Source: Oscillospiraceae bacterium (GTDB lineage: Bacteria; Bacillota; Clostridia; Oscillospirales; Oscillospiraceae). Taken from it: a stretch of 6,702 bases of DNA. The DNA is taken from positions 1 to 6,702 of the forward strand of contig JAFRAF010000162.1 in assembly GCA_017405545.1 (NCBI GenBank), given 5' to 3'. Shown piece by piece: positions 1 to 6,083 of this stretch; position 1 is the first letter of the stretch, and every line of letters begins with the position of its first letter. The position numbers and the translations under genes are program-made. The notes under the pieces were generated by a model, which was given only the letters and a program-made list of their open reading frames with translations, searched no databases and had not been told where the DNA came from.

Positions 1-264
1 GCCGAGGACAGGTTCGATCCTCAGGGCACGACGACGAGGGCCATGATCGTCACCATCCTGTACCGTCTCGACGGCGAGCCCGCTGTTGACGGCGAGAACG
101 TCTTCGACGATGTGGAGGATGGACAGTGGTACACAGACGCCATCATCTGGGCCAATACAAATGAAATCGTTAACGGCTACGGCGAGGGCAGGTTCGGCCC
201 TGCGGACAACATCACAAGAGAGCAGTTCGCGACAATTCTCTATCGCTACGCACAGTTCAAGGGC
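1..264 (+). repeat. Inverted paralogous repeat, left copy (SLH1-SLH2 coding DNA)
   Basis: This stretch aligns without gaps to the reverse complement of 1921-2184. By hand count 228 of 264 bases match (86%), and the first 24 bases are identical, so the repeat probably continues beyond the left edge. Many differences are at third codon positions, which points to an older duplication under protein-level selection rather than a recent copy. Similarity falls sharply after codon 88. Confidence 0.85.
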
Positions 265-468
265 ACGGCTGTGAGCCCCGACGCGAACATCCTCGACTTC
301 GACGATGCCGGCGACGTCAGCGAATGGGCTGTTGAGGCTGTCCGCTGGGCCGTGCAGCTGGGGATCATCAACGGCCGCACGGAGAGCACCATCGTCCCGG
401 CCGGCACGGCGACCCGCGCAGAGGCGGCGACACTGTTCATGCGCTTTGCCGAGAATGTGGTCGGATAG
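1..468 (+). CDS. SLH-domain surface protein, C-terminal part (5' truncated by window edge)
   Basis: The reading frame is open from base 1 and ends at TAG 466-468, giving 155 codons of a longer gene. What is visible is an S-layer homology anchor: the end of SLH1 (RFDP...TTTRAMIVTILYR), a full SLH2 (FDDVEDGQWYTDAIIWA through ITREQFATILYRY) and a full SLH3 (DVSEWAVEAVRWAV through TATRAEAATLFMRF). In known families, SLH triplets bind pyruvylated secondary cell-wall polymer, so the protein should be exported and attached to the wall. The N-terminal functional part lies outside the window, so its activity is unknown. The ATG at 43 is inside SLH1 and is not the real start. Codons 1-88 match residues 643-730 of the convergent 978-residue SLH protein at 81 of 88 positions. 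The gene is followed by an intrinsic terminator at 510-540. Confidence 0.93.
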   Translation, partial: AEDRFDPQGTTTRAMIVTILYRLDGEPAVDGENVFDDVEDGQWYTDAIIWANTNEIVNGYGEGRFGPADNITREQFATILYRYAQFKGTAVSPDANILDFDDAGDVSEWAVEAVRWAVQLGIINGRTESTIVPAGTATRAEAATLFMRFAENVVG

Positions 469-509
469 TCGAAGCAAAAGCGGAACAGAGCAAATACGAT
501 AAAAAACAC

Positions 510-540
510 AAAGGCCGCAGTCAAATCGCCTGTGGCCTTT
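510..540 (+). terminator. Intrinsic terminator of the left SLH gene
   Basis: An 11-bp stem (AAAGGCCGCAG, 510-520, with CTGTGGCCTTT, 530-540, one G-T pair) encloses a 9-base loop. It lies 41 bases after the stop codon, and its right arm runs into TTTTG. An A6 run at 501-506 precedes the left arm, so it could also work weakly on the minus strand. Confidence 0.8.
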
Positions 541-568
541 TGTATCCAAATATGCAGCTGAGGGATTG
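538..568 (+). repeat. Left 31-base inverted repeat of the intergenic block
   Basis: It reads TTTTGTATCC, AAAT, ATGCAGCTGAGGGATTG. It starts in the T-tract of the upstream terminator, 69 bases after the stop codon of the left SLH gene. Mismatches to its partner are at 548-550 and 558. Confidence 0.75.
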
Positions 569-611
569 GACCCATCTATGCTGCTGTCCGGCTATCCCTC
601 CGGGGGCGCCT

Positions 612-662
612 GTCGCGAGTCTCACTGCGGTGAGACTTTATCCGGCTTGCGCCGGACGCGAC
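612..662. other. Possible three-way-junction hairpin
   Basis: An outer stem GTCGCG/CGCGAC (612-617 with 657-662) encloses two perfect hairpins: AGTCTCAC/GTGAGACT (618-625 with 630-637, loop TGCG) and TCCGGC/GCCGGA (641-646 with 651-656, loop TTGC). Only three bases (638-640) are unpaired at the junction. All stems are fully complementary, so either strand could fold this way. Function unknown. Confidence 0.6.
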
Positions 663-663
663 T

Positions 664-689
664 TACAAGGGGGACCGGTCCCCCTTGTA
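664..689. repeat. 26-bp perfect palindrome
   Basis: The arm TACAAGGGGGACC (664-676) is followed immediately by its exact reverse complement (677-689). It could form a G/C-rich hairpin in RNA or a symmetric protein site in DNA. It lies two bases after the 612-662 structure. A second near-palindrome around TGGTCGACCA (694-712, arms CCCC/GGGG with one extra C) follows. Confidence 0.8.
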
Positions 690-728
690 TATCCCCCTGG
701 TCGACCACGGGGTTTGGCTTTCTCGTTG

Positions 729-821
729 TTTGAGTCTCTGCCATCCACCGAACGACGGTGCAGATTTTCAAGCATAGGATGATGCGATTAACTCTGCTTG
801 AAACAGAGGCAGAGACTCAAA
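729..821. other. Second possible three-way-junction structure
   Basis: A 14-bp perfect outer stem (TTTGAGTCTCTGCC, 729-742, with 808-821) encloses CACCG/CGGTG (746-750 with 756-760) and TTTCAAGCA/TGCTTGAAA (766-774 with 795-803, 20-base loop). The right outer arm overlaps a 14-bp palindrome CTCAAAGCTTTGAG (816-829), which would compete with the outer stem and offers a possible switch between two folds (inference). Confidence 0.6.
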
Positions 822-880
822 GCTTTGAGAAACCTAAGGCAGAGCGAGCGGCGCGAGCGGCATTTGAAGCCCCTGGGTTT

Positions 881-940
881 GCAAAGGGCCGTAGCCCTTT
901 GCCGCTCTTTTCCACCATTTTCTTGCGTAAGAAAATGGTG
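881..940. repeat. Tandem pair of strong hairpins
   Basis: The first hairpin pairs GCAAAGGGC (881-889) with GCCCTTTGC (894-902) across loop CGTA. The second pairs CACCATTTTCTT (913-924) with AAGAAAATGGTG (929-940) across loop GCGT. Both stems are perfect. Neither ends in a T-run on either strand, so they are not typical intrinsic terminators. Confidence 0.75.
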
Positions 941-1073
941 CCCCCGGAGGGTGGGAAGCTTAAAATCTGCAACAGCGTTGTTGTTCTTTTTTCACTTCTG
1001 CTAATCGCTTGGCTTCGCCCCTGGCAACGACTCGGTACCACTCACCAAATGACGGTACAGGCTTTTCGCATGA

Positions 1074-1104
1074 CAATCCCTCATCTGCATACCGGGATAC
1101 AAAA
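1074..1104 (-). repeat. Right 31-base inverted repeat of the intergenic block
   Basis: On the minus strand it reads TTTTGTATCC, CGGT, ATGCAGATGAGGGATTG. It begins in the T-tract of the terminator of the 978-residue protein gene, again 69 bases after the stop codon, mirroring the left copy. Confidence 0.75.
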
Positions 1105-1131
1105 AGCAGCAGGCGGGGTGCCTGCTGCTTT
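1101..1131 (-). terminator. Intrinsic terminator of the 978-residue SLH protein gene
   Basis: A perfect 12-bp stem (AAAGCAGCAGGC, 1103-1114, with GCCTGCTGCTTT, 1120-1131) has a 5-base loop and is followed on the minus strand by five T residues (1101-1105 complement). It lies about 42 bases after the TAA. The opposite flank (TAGTTTATTT) is also T-rich, so it may stop plus-strand transcription too. A small CGGGG/CCCCG hairpin at 1151-1165 precedes it. Confidence 0.88.
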
Positions 1132-1173
1132 AGTTTATTTGCTTTGTATGCGGGGTATCGCCCCGGTCCTGCC

Positions 1174-4110
1174 TTAGGCTTTCTCAGCTACGGTGCTGAA
1201 TTCGATGACCTCCGCGCTGCCGTACTCCTCAAGGTACTGCTTCATCACGGAGTCGTCGGGAAGCACTCCGTCCTCGCCCATGGAGCCGGACACATCGCTT
1301 CTGTGGTGATAGGTCTCGTTGCCCTCGCTGTCGAACTCAACCCACGCCTCATTGTCTATGAGCGCAACGCCCAGATCCGGATCCACGGTGTACTTAGCCA
1401 TGCCGTGGTTTCTGCCCACGAACAGCTTGCCGTCGCCGATGGCCAGAGGATAGGCCGTGCCGCCGGCTCTCAAATATCCCATGTAGCCTATGCTGCCGTC
1501 AGCGCCATAGAAATAGACCTCCGCGTCAATGGCCGCCTCGAAGGGCTCGCCCTCGGGATTGTTGTTGAATGTACCGCTGGATACCAGCAGCACGTCCGTG
1601 CCGTCTATGGTGACCGTGGCGTAGCCCATGCCGGCCTCCAGCTTCTCGTCGACGATCTGGGTGAAGGTTTCGCAGCCCTTGACGTCGATGATCGGATGCT
1701 CCTCACCCGGCTCGTCCATGCCGATTGTGGAGAAACGCATGAACAGGGTGGCCGCCTGAGCTCGGGTAGCTCCGTCGGCGGGCAGCAGGTTGCCGTGGTT
1801 GTCGCCGTTCATGAGCTCCGCGCCGCAGGCCCACTGCATGGCGGGCATGGCCCATTCGCTGATATCAAAGGCGTCGTTGTAGGAGAGAATGTTGGTGTCC
1901 TCGCCCACGCTCACATCGTAGCCCTTGAACTGGGCGTAGCGGAAGAGTATGGTAGCGAACTGCTCGCGGGTGATGTTGTCGGCGGGGCCGAATTTGCCCT
2001 CGCCGTAGCCGTTGACTATCTCATTGCTGTTGGCCCAGACGACGGCGTCGGTGTACCACTGTCCCGCCTCCACGTCGTCAAAGGCGTTCTCGCCGTCAAC
2101 CGCCGGCTCGCCGTCAAGGCGGTAGAGGATGGTGACTATCATGGCCCTGGTGGTGGTGCCCTGAGGATCGAACCTGTCCTCGGCCACGCCGTTCATGAGG
2201 CCGCTTTCAATGGCAAAATCTATGCCCTCGTGATACCACTGGCTTATGTCCACATCCGTGAAGGGCGCGGCGGGGCAAACGTGTTCATCAGGCGGATTGT
2301 CATCGGCCTTGATGCCTATCAGGACTTCTTCCGCGGCTTTGGATGTATCGGACAGGCTGTAGAAGGTCTCAACCGGCAGATAGCTGTCGTCCTGCTCGGA
2401 TTTCATTACCACGCTGCCCGTGCTGACTGCGGCGTCCTCCGGGCTGAGGCACTCGACGCCATCGCCCAGGGATATGTTTTTGGCCTCGTAGTCCGCCGCA
2501 TATTCGACGGGCTCGTCCTGCACTTCAAGGCCCAGATTGCAGCCGACGGCAAGACCGTTCACCACTTTGCTGTGGACCTGATTCTTTGCGTCGCTCAAGT
2601 TTATCGCCGCGTTTTCGCACAGGATTCCGTAACAGCTGAACTCGCCGAAATCGGGGTAGGAGCTGACATCGACATTCACATTGGAGTCGTCAACCGCAAA
2701 CACCTTCTCCACCGCTATGCCATAGGGGCTGCCGCTGGAGTGGATATCCACGGAGACATCGCTGCGGGCAAGGGAGAGATCGGCGTCCGTATAGATGCCG
2801 TAAATGCCGCTCCCGCCGAAGATGTAGGGAGAATCTATGCTTATTTTTACGGTGGAATCCTCCACAGTGCCGTTTGACGCGCTTATGCCGCAGAAATCGG
2901 AGGCATAGACGCTGTCATGCTCGGTGGCTGAGGCCTCATATGAGATGTCGGAGGTGTAGGCGAAGAAGTCGCCTCCGGCGGAAAAACCGGTATATCCGGC
3001 CACGGCCTTGCAGGTATCATACTCTACGGAGGAAGTTGCCTTTATGGCGGAGTTGTTTATCATGATATCGCCGGCCGCCTGGAACAGGTTTTTGAGGGCC
3101 ACGCCCACGCTCACATAGGGGGCATGGGCATCCACCGTAATGTCCGCTCCGTCTATGAAGAGATTGCCGTTCTGGGCGTAGAGCGCCACGCCATAGACCT
3201 CCATGTCCAGCTTGCTGCCCTCGGCTACCTTGACGTTCTCGGCCACGACGCCGTCGGCGTAGAGCTTAACGGTCTGGCGGACGGTGACGTCTATGTCTAT
3301 CATCAGGTCGCCGATAACGCGGATGGCGTTAGTGCCGTTGGTGATGGTGAGAGTGCCGTCGCCGATGAAATTGACCAGGGGCTTTTCACATTCGCCGTTG
3401 AAATAGAAGTCGACCGGTATTCCGCCGACATTGTAATCATAGTCATAATAGGTGTTATTGATCTTGTTGTCGCCCACGAAAGTGATGTTGTACTCTTCCT
3501 TGTCCTGCTTATAGTACTGCATATCAAGGGCTACGTTGGGCGCCACTATGAGATCGCACATGGTGTGGGAATTGTCATAGTCCAGGTTGCTGATGGTTAT
3601 GTCGGTGCCGTTGCTGTCATAGCTGACGGTGCCGCTGCCCAGCTTGTAACCGTCCCCGATATCCACGGTGGAGAGGTCCAGGGTCTCGCCGGGCTCTACC
3701 GCGTACTCGCCCACGTAGAAGACGGGCTTATTAACTTCCCGGTTGTTCATATCGAGATGTCCCGGCTCGGACTCGGTTTCGTTGCCGTCCTTGTCGGTGA
3801 TGACGCAGTAGAAGTCCAGTACGTCATTGGACTGCTGTGTGGAGGGGATGATGACAGTGTCTGTCTTTGCGGATGAGCCGTTGAGTTCAAAGACGCTTCC
3901 CGCCTGGTCGCGCATCATCCACTGATAGGATGCGACCTCGTCGGGGTTCTCCACCTCTACGGAGAAAGACGCCCCCTCCGGATAGGCGACCGTCACGTCC
4001 TCGGGCTGCTTTGTGATGACCGGACCGTCCGCGGCGCTGGCGTCCATCACGGGGATGAGGGCTAAAGCAAGCACGAAGGTCAGGACCAACAACAGGTATT
4101 TCGCTTTCAT
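1174..4110 (-). CDS. Secreted Ig-like / beta-rich SLH surface protein (978 aa)
   Basis: The chosen start is the ATG at 4108-4110, which has AAAGGAGG six bases upstream and begins a clear signal peptide (MKAKYLLLVLTF, hydrophobic core, likely cleavage after ASA near residue 27). An ATG at 4138-4140 would add ten charged residues in front of it. Residues about 30-120 look like a bacterial Ig-like domain (VITKQP...SYQW...FYCVITD). Residues about 130-600 are rich in Asn, Asp, Ser and Gly with many short beta repeats (GDGTLTITNGT, NGNLFIDGADI), as in beta-helix or carbohydrate-binding-type surface domains; no catalytic motif is evident. SLH1-3 occupy about 614-665, 673-727 and 740-793. Residues 798-978 form a further globular domain (GYATVTIDGTDVLLVSSG, GGTAYPLAIGDGKLFVG), so the SLH anchor is internal. 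It is predicted to sit on the cell wall; ligand and role are unknown. Confidence 0.9.
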   Translation of the reverse strand: MKAKYLLLVLTFVLALALIPVMDASAADGPVITKQPEDVTVAYPEGASFSVEVENPDEVASYQWMMRDQAGSVFELNGSSAKTDTVIIPSTQQSNDVLDFYCVITDKDGNETESEPGHLDMNNREVNKPVFYVGEYAVEPGETLDLSTVDIGDGYKLGSGTVSYDSNGTDITISNLDYDNSHTMCDLIVAPNVALDMQYYKQDKEEYNITFVGDNKINNTYYDYDYNVGGIPVDFYFNGECEKPLVNFIGDGTLTITNGTNAIRVIGDLMIDIDVTVRQTVKLYADGVVAENVKVAEGSKLDMEVYGVALYAQNGNLFIDGADITVDAHAPYVSVGVALKNLFQAAGDIMINNSAIKATSSVEYDTCKAVAGYTGFSAGGDFFAYTSDISYEASATEHDSVYASDFCGISASNGTVEDSTVKISIDSPYIFGGSGIYGIYTDADLSLARSDVSVDIHSSGSPYGIAVEKVFAVDDSNVNVDVSSYPDFGEFSCYGILCENAAINLSDAKNQVHSKVVNGLAVGCNLGLEVQDEPVEYAADYEAKNISLGDGVECLSPEDAAVSTGSVVMKSEQDDSYLPVETFYSLSDTSKAAEEVLIGIKADDNPPDEHVCPAAPFTDVDISQWYHEGIDFAIESGLMNGVAEDRFDPQGTTTRAMIVTILYRLDGEPAVDGENAFDDVEAGQWYTDAVVWANSNEIVNGYGEGKFGPADNITREQFATILFRYAQFKGYDVSVGEDTNILSYNDAFDISEWAMPAMQWACGAELMNGDNHGNLLPADGATRAQAATLFMRFSTIGMDEPGEEHPIIDVKGCETFTQIVDEKLEAGMGYATVTIDGTDVLLVSSGTFNNNPEGEPFEAAIDAEVYFYGADGSIGYMGYLRAGGTAYPLAIGDGKLFVGRNHGMAKYTVDPDLGVALIDNEAWVEFDSEGNETYHHRSDVSGSMGEDGVLPDDSVMKQYLEEYGSAEVIEFSTVAEKA
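1921..2184 (-). repeat. Inverted paralogous repeat, right copy (SLH1-SLH2 coding DNA)
   Basis: This encodes residues 643-730 of the 978-residue protein and matches bases 1-264 on the opposite strand at 86% (hand count, gap-free). The encoded peptides differ at 7 of 88 positions, all mild changes except V/A and D/A near the start of SLH2. The following SLH3 (residues 740-793) is far less similar to that of the left gene. Confidence 0.85.
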
Positions 4111-4275
4111 ATTTGGCCTCCTTTGTTTTTTCCCCGGCATTGTGCCGGGGACTTGTAATCTGCATGACTCGGGGTGAAGGTCGGGGCCTTGGCGCGTCCC
4201 GCCGGGGGACGCCCTGTCATGCGCTGCCGTGTTTCAGTTTTTTATCATATGTTTCAGCCGTAAAAAACGGAACAC
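4111..4275 (-). promoter_or_regulatory. Long structured 5' leader of the 978-residue SLH protein gene
   Basis: About 165 nt separate the predicted transcription start from the ATG. Visible pairing, in plus coordinates: GCATGAC/GTCATGC (4162-4168 with 4216-4222) enclosing GCGTCCC/GGGACGC (4194-4200 with 4206-4212), and a perfect 9-bp hairpin TCCCCGGCA/TGCCGGGGA (4131-4139 with 4143-4151) ending six bases before the Shine-Dalgarno AAAGGAGG (4117-4124). An octamer, TGTTTCAG, is repeated at 4230-4237 and 4250-4257. I recognise no known riboswitch. A role in mRNA stability or translation control is inferred from the position of the hairpins. Confidence 0.5.
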
Positions 4276-4281
4276 TTAATA

Positions 4282-4310
4282 AGTATACTATTTTGCGGCT
4301 TTGTTTTCAA
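4282..4310 (-). promoter_or_regulatory. Sigma-A-type promoter for the 978-residue SLH protein gene
   Basis: On the minus strand, TTGAAA (4305-4310) and TATACT (4282-4287) are separated by exactly 17 bases. Each hexamer matches the consensus at 5 of 6 positions, in a locally AT-rich stretch. The -35 lies 36 bases beyond the subtilase stop codon. Confidence 0.75.
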
Positions 4311-4346
4311 TAAGCATCACAGGAAAAACCGGCTGCAATTTGCGCT

Positions 4347-6083
4347 CTATACGGCGTTATTTTCGCTAAAGCGCATTATTATGGCGGCCACCTGCGCTCT
4401 GCTGGCCTGGGTGCGGGGACTGAGACTGCCGTCGCCCATGCCGTTTATGAGGCCCGCGCCCACGGCCCAGCGCATGGCCTCCGCCGCCCATGGGGAGACC
4501 GTATCGGCGTCGGCAAAGCCGTCCAGCTCCGCAGAGGACTCGGCGTCAGCGCCCTGCCGCAGGGCGCTGCGGTAAAGTATCGTGGCCAGCTGCTCCCGGG
4601 TGATGGGGTCATCGGGGCCGAAGGACTCGGGGCTGTAGCCGTCCACTATGTGCTCCTGCGCCGCCCAGCGCACAGCCTCGGTGTACCAGGTCCCCTCCGG
4701 GACATCCGCAAAGCTCAGGGGCTCTGTGGCCGACGGTTCGCCCGCCGCGCGCCAGAGTATGGTCACCATCATGGCTCTGCTGGTGTCCCCGTCGGGGCTG
4801 AAGCAGCCCTGCCCCGTGCCGTTCATAATGCCCCGGCCGCTGACCCAGCTGACGCTGTCATAGTACCAGGCGTCGGCGGGCACGTCGGAATAGACGGGCG
4901 GAAAATCCGCCTCGTCCAGGGCATCGAGAAAGGCCGGCACGTTCACGTATCCGTAGCCGTAATATGGGTCAAAGCCCGGCTCGCCCATATCTATGGAGCT
5001 GGCCTTGAGCAGCTCTATATATCCGTCGGTGTTGATATCCCTGTCCGCCTGCTTTGCCATGATCGCCATCGAGGTGACTACAGGCGCGGCAAAGGAGGTG
5101 CCGCTGCGGGTGACGGTCCGGCCGTCCAGATACAGGGAAGTGATGTCTGTCCCCGGAGCCGATACTGTCACCCCGTCGTTGAAGTAGGAGTAGCTGTCGT
5201 CAAAAGCCACGCCCTCGCCCTCCTGCTTGCAGGCGGAGACGGTGACAACGCTGTCGTAGGCGGCCGGGTACATGTACCTATCTGCGCTCTTTGGGGTGCC
5301 GGCGCTGTAGTTCCCGGCGCAGGTCACTAAAATGACCCCCTTGTCCGCCGCGTTCTGGCAGACTTCGCGCAGCGCATCGTTGTCCCTTGTGCCGCCTATG
5401 CTGAAGGTGATGACGTCCGCCCCCAGCTCCACGGCCTTGTTTATGCCCGCCACGGCGGTCTTCACATCTGTTTTGCCCCCATTATGGGTAATGCATATGG
5501 GGAGAATGCTCACGTTGGGGACCATGCCGTCCACATCGATGCCGTTGTTCACCCCCGCGGCCAGGATTCCTGAGATGAAGGTACCGTGGTAGTCGTCCAC
5601 ACCGTCAGTCTCTGAGGAGAGGGCCACATAGTCCAGAATATTCGCCCCGGCCAGATCCGGGTGCTCCGCCATGACGCCGGAGTCCACAACCGCCACGGTG
5701 ACCCCGTCGCCCAGGCGGTCGCGGGCGCCGGACTCGTCCCTGTGGTTCCAGGCGGCGGAGGCCTCCACGGACCTCAGGTTCCACAGCTCGGTCTCGTAGC
5801 CGTCAAAGCTGTCCTGGGTGCTGAGTATGTCATTTGTGGCCATGTAGTCCACCTTGCCAAGTCTTGCCAGGGCCCCAGCGTCCCATACGGTCTCGGCGTA
5901 GTAGAGGCTGTCGCTTACGGCCTCGCAGCCCGCGGCCTCCGCCAGGGCGGGGTCGAGGGGCTCCGCCATCGAGACGAGGTAGCCGTCGTGTTCGGGCGCG
6001 GACTCATCGGGTCCGGCAGCCAGCACGGGTCCCGTCAGCGCGGCCAGCGCACAGGCCAGCAGCAGGTATAGCAATCTTTTCAT
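4347..6083 (-). CDS. Secreted S8 subtilisin-like serine protease with C-terminal SLH anchor (578 aa)
   Basis: The ATG at 6081-6083 follows GGAGGTG (6089-6095) and starts a signal peptide (MKRLLYLLLACALAAL, cleavage near residue 22). An upstream in-frame ATG at 6156-6158 would put charged residues before it and lies in the promoter. Residues about 30-90 look like a propeptide. The S8 triad is complete: Asp134 (VAVVDSG), His166 (DDYHGTFISG) and Ser330 (SGTSFAAP), with oxyanion Asn258 (CAGN). HGTFISG replaces the more usual HGTHVAG, but His is kept. The catalytic domain runs to about residue 390. SLH motifs follow at about 397-446, 458-510 and 525-575 (TSRAMM, ITREQL, ASRAQV). It is predicted to cleave proteins at the cell surface while bound to wall polymer; the substrate is unknown. 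It has its own promoter, and I see no clear terminator after the TAG at 4347-4349, so some read-through into the next gene is possible. Confidence 0.95.
   Translation of the reverse strand: MKRLLYLLLACALAALTGPVLAAGPDESAPEHDGYLVSMAEPLDPALAEAAGCEAVSDSLYYAETVWDAGALARLGKVDYMATNDILSTQDSFDGYETELWNLRSVEASAAWNHRDESGARDRLGDGVTVAVVDSGVMAEHPDLAGANILDYVALSSETDGVDDYHGTFISGILAAGVNNGIDVDGMVPNVSILPICITHNGGKTDVKTAVAGINKAVELGADVITFSIGGTRDNDALREVCQNAADKGVILVTCAGNYSAGTPKSADRYMYPAAYDSVVTVSACKQEGEGVAFDDSYSYFNDGVTVSAPGTDITSLYLDGRTVTRSGTSFAAPVVTSMAIMAKQADRDINTDGYIELLKASSIDMGEPGFDPYYGYGYVNVPAFLDALDEADFPPVYSDVPADAWYYDSVSWVSGRGIMNGTGQGCFSPDGDTSRAMMVTILWRAAGEPSATEPLSFADVPEGTWYTEAVRWAAQEHIVDGYSPESFGPDDPITREQLATILYRSALRQGADAESSAELDGFADADTVSPWAAEAMRWAVGAGLINGMGDGSLSPRTQASRAQVAAIIMRFSENNAV

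Larger units (their letters stand above)
538..1104. repeat. Structured non-coding block with inverted-repeat ends (candidate mosaic intergenic repeat or mobile remnant)
   Basis: This is about 567 bases between two convergent genes with no credible gene. Its ends are inverted copies: 538-568 and the reverse complement of 1074-1104 match at 27 of 31 positions (TTTTGTATCC, four bases, ATGCAG, one base, TGAGGGATTG). A second inverted pair, CCCTCCGGGGG at 596-606 and 941-951, lies inside. Between them are hairpins at 612-662, 664-689, 694-712, 729-821, 881-902 and 913-940. TGCAGATTTT at 759-768 is inverted at 962-971. An imperfect direct repeat links 746-775 to 1043-1071 (both CACC..AA.GACGGT.CAG). 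The short open frames here lack ribosome sites and family-like content. It could be a transposase-less mobile element, a composite of short repeats, or a structured RNA; the sequence alone does not decide. Confidence 0.6.

Noticed and set aside
596..951. CRISPR array
   Set aside because: The repeats are inverted and of differing sequence, with no regularly spaced direct repeats and no cas genes in the window.
538..1104. Complete insertion sequence
   Set aside because: The block has inverted ends but no transposase, and I could not identify a matching target-site duplication, so only a non-autonomous element or remnant could be claimed.
540..1177. Short plus-strand open frames in the intergenic block
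   Set aside because: They run through the inverted repeats and hairpins, lack a Shine-Dalgarno site, and their translations have no recognisable content.
1009..2877. 622-codon open frame on the plus strand
   Set aside because: It lies opposite the 978-residue SLH gene, whose domains are recognisable. The antisense frame has no domain, no signal peptide and no ribosome site; long antisense frames are expected in GC-rich coding DNA.
3124..3876. 250-codon plus-strand open frame
   Set aside because: Shadow of the same minus-strand gene; Val/Asp/Gly-rich translation with no family-like pattern.
4111..4140. Upstream ATG adding ten residues to the 978-residue protein
   Set aside because: It falls inside the leader hairpin and lacks a ribosome site, while the internal ATG has a strong one and begins the signal peptide.
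4311..4346. Intrinsic terminator after the subtilase gene
   Set aside because: The minus strand has a short T-run after CCGG, but no convincing stem precedes it.
4650..5330. 226-codon plus-strand open frame
   Set aside because: Antisense to the subtilase catalytic and SLH regions, whose motifs are unambiguous.
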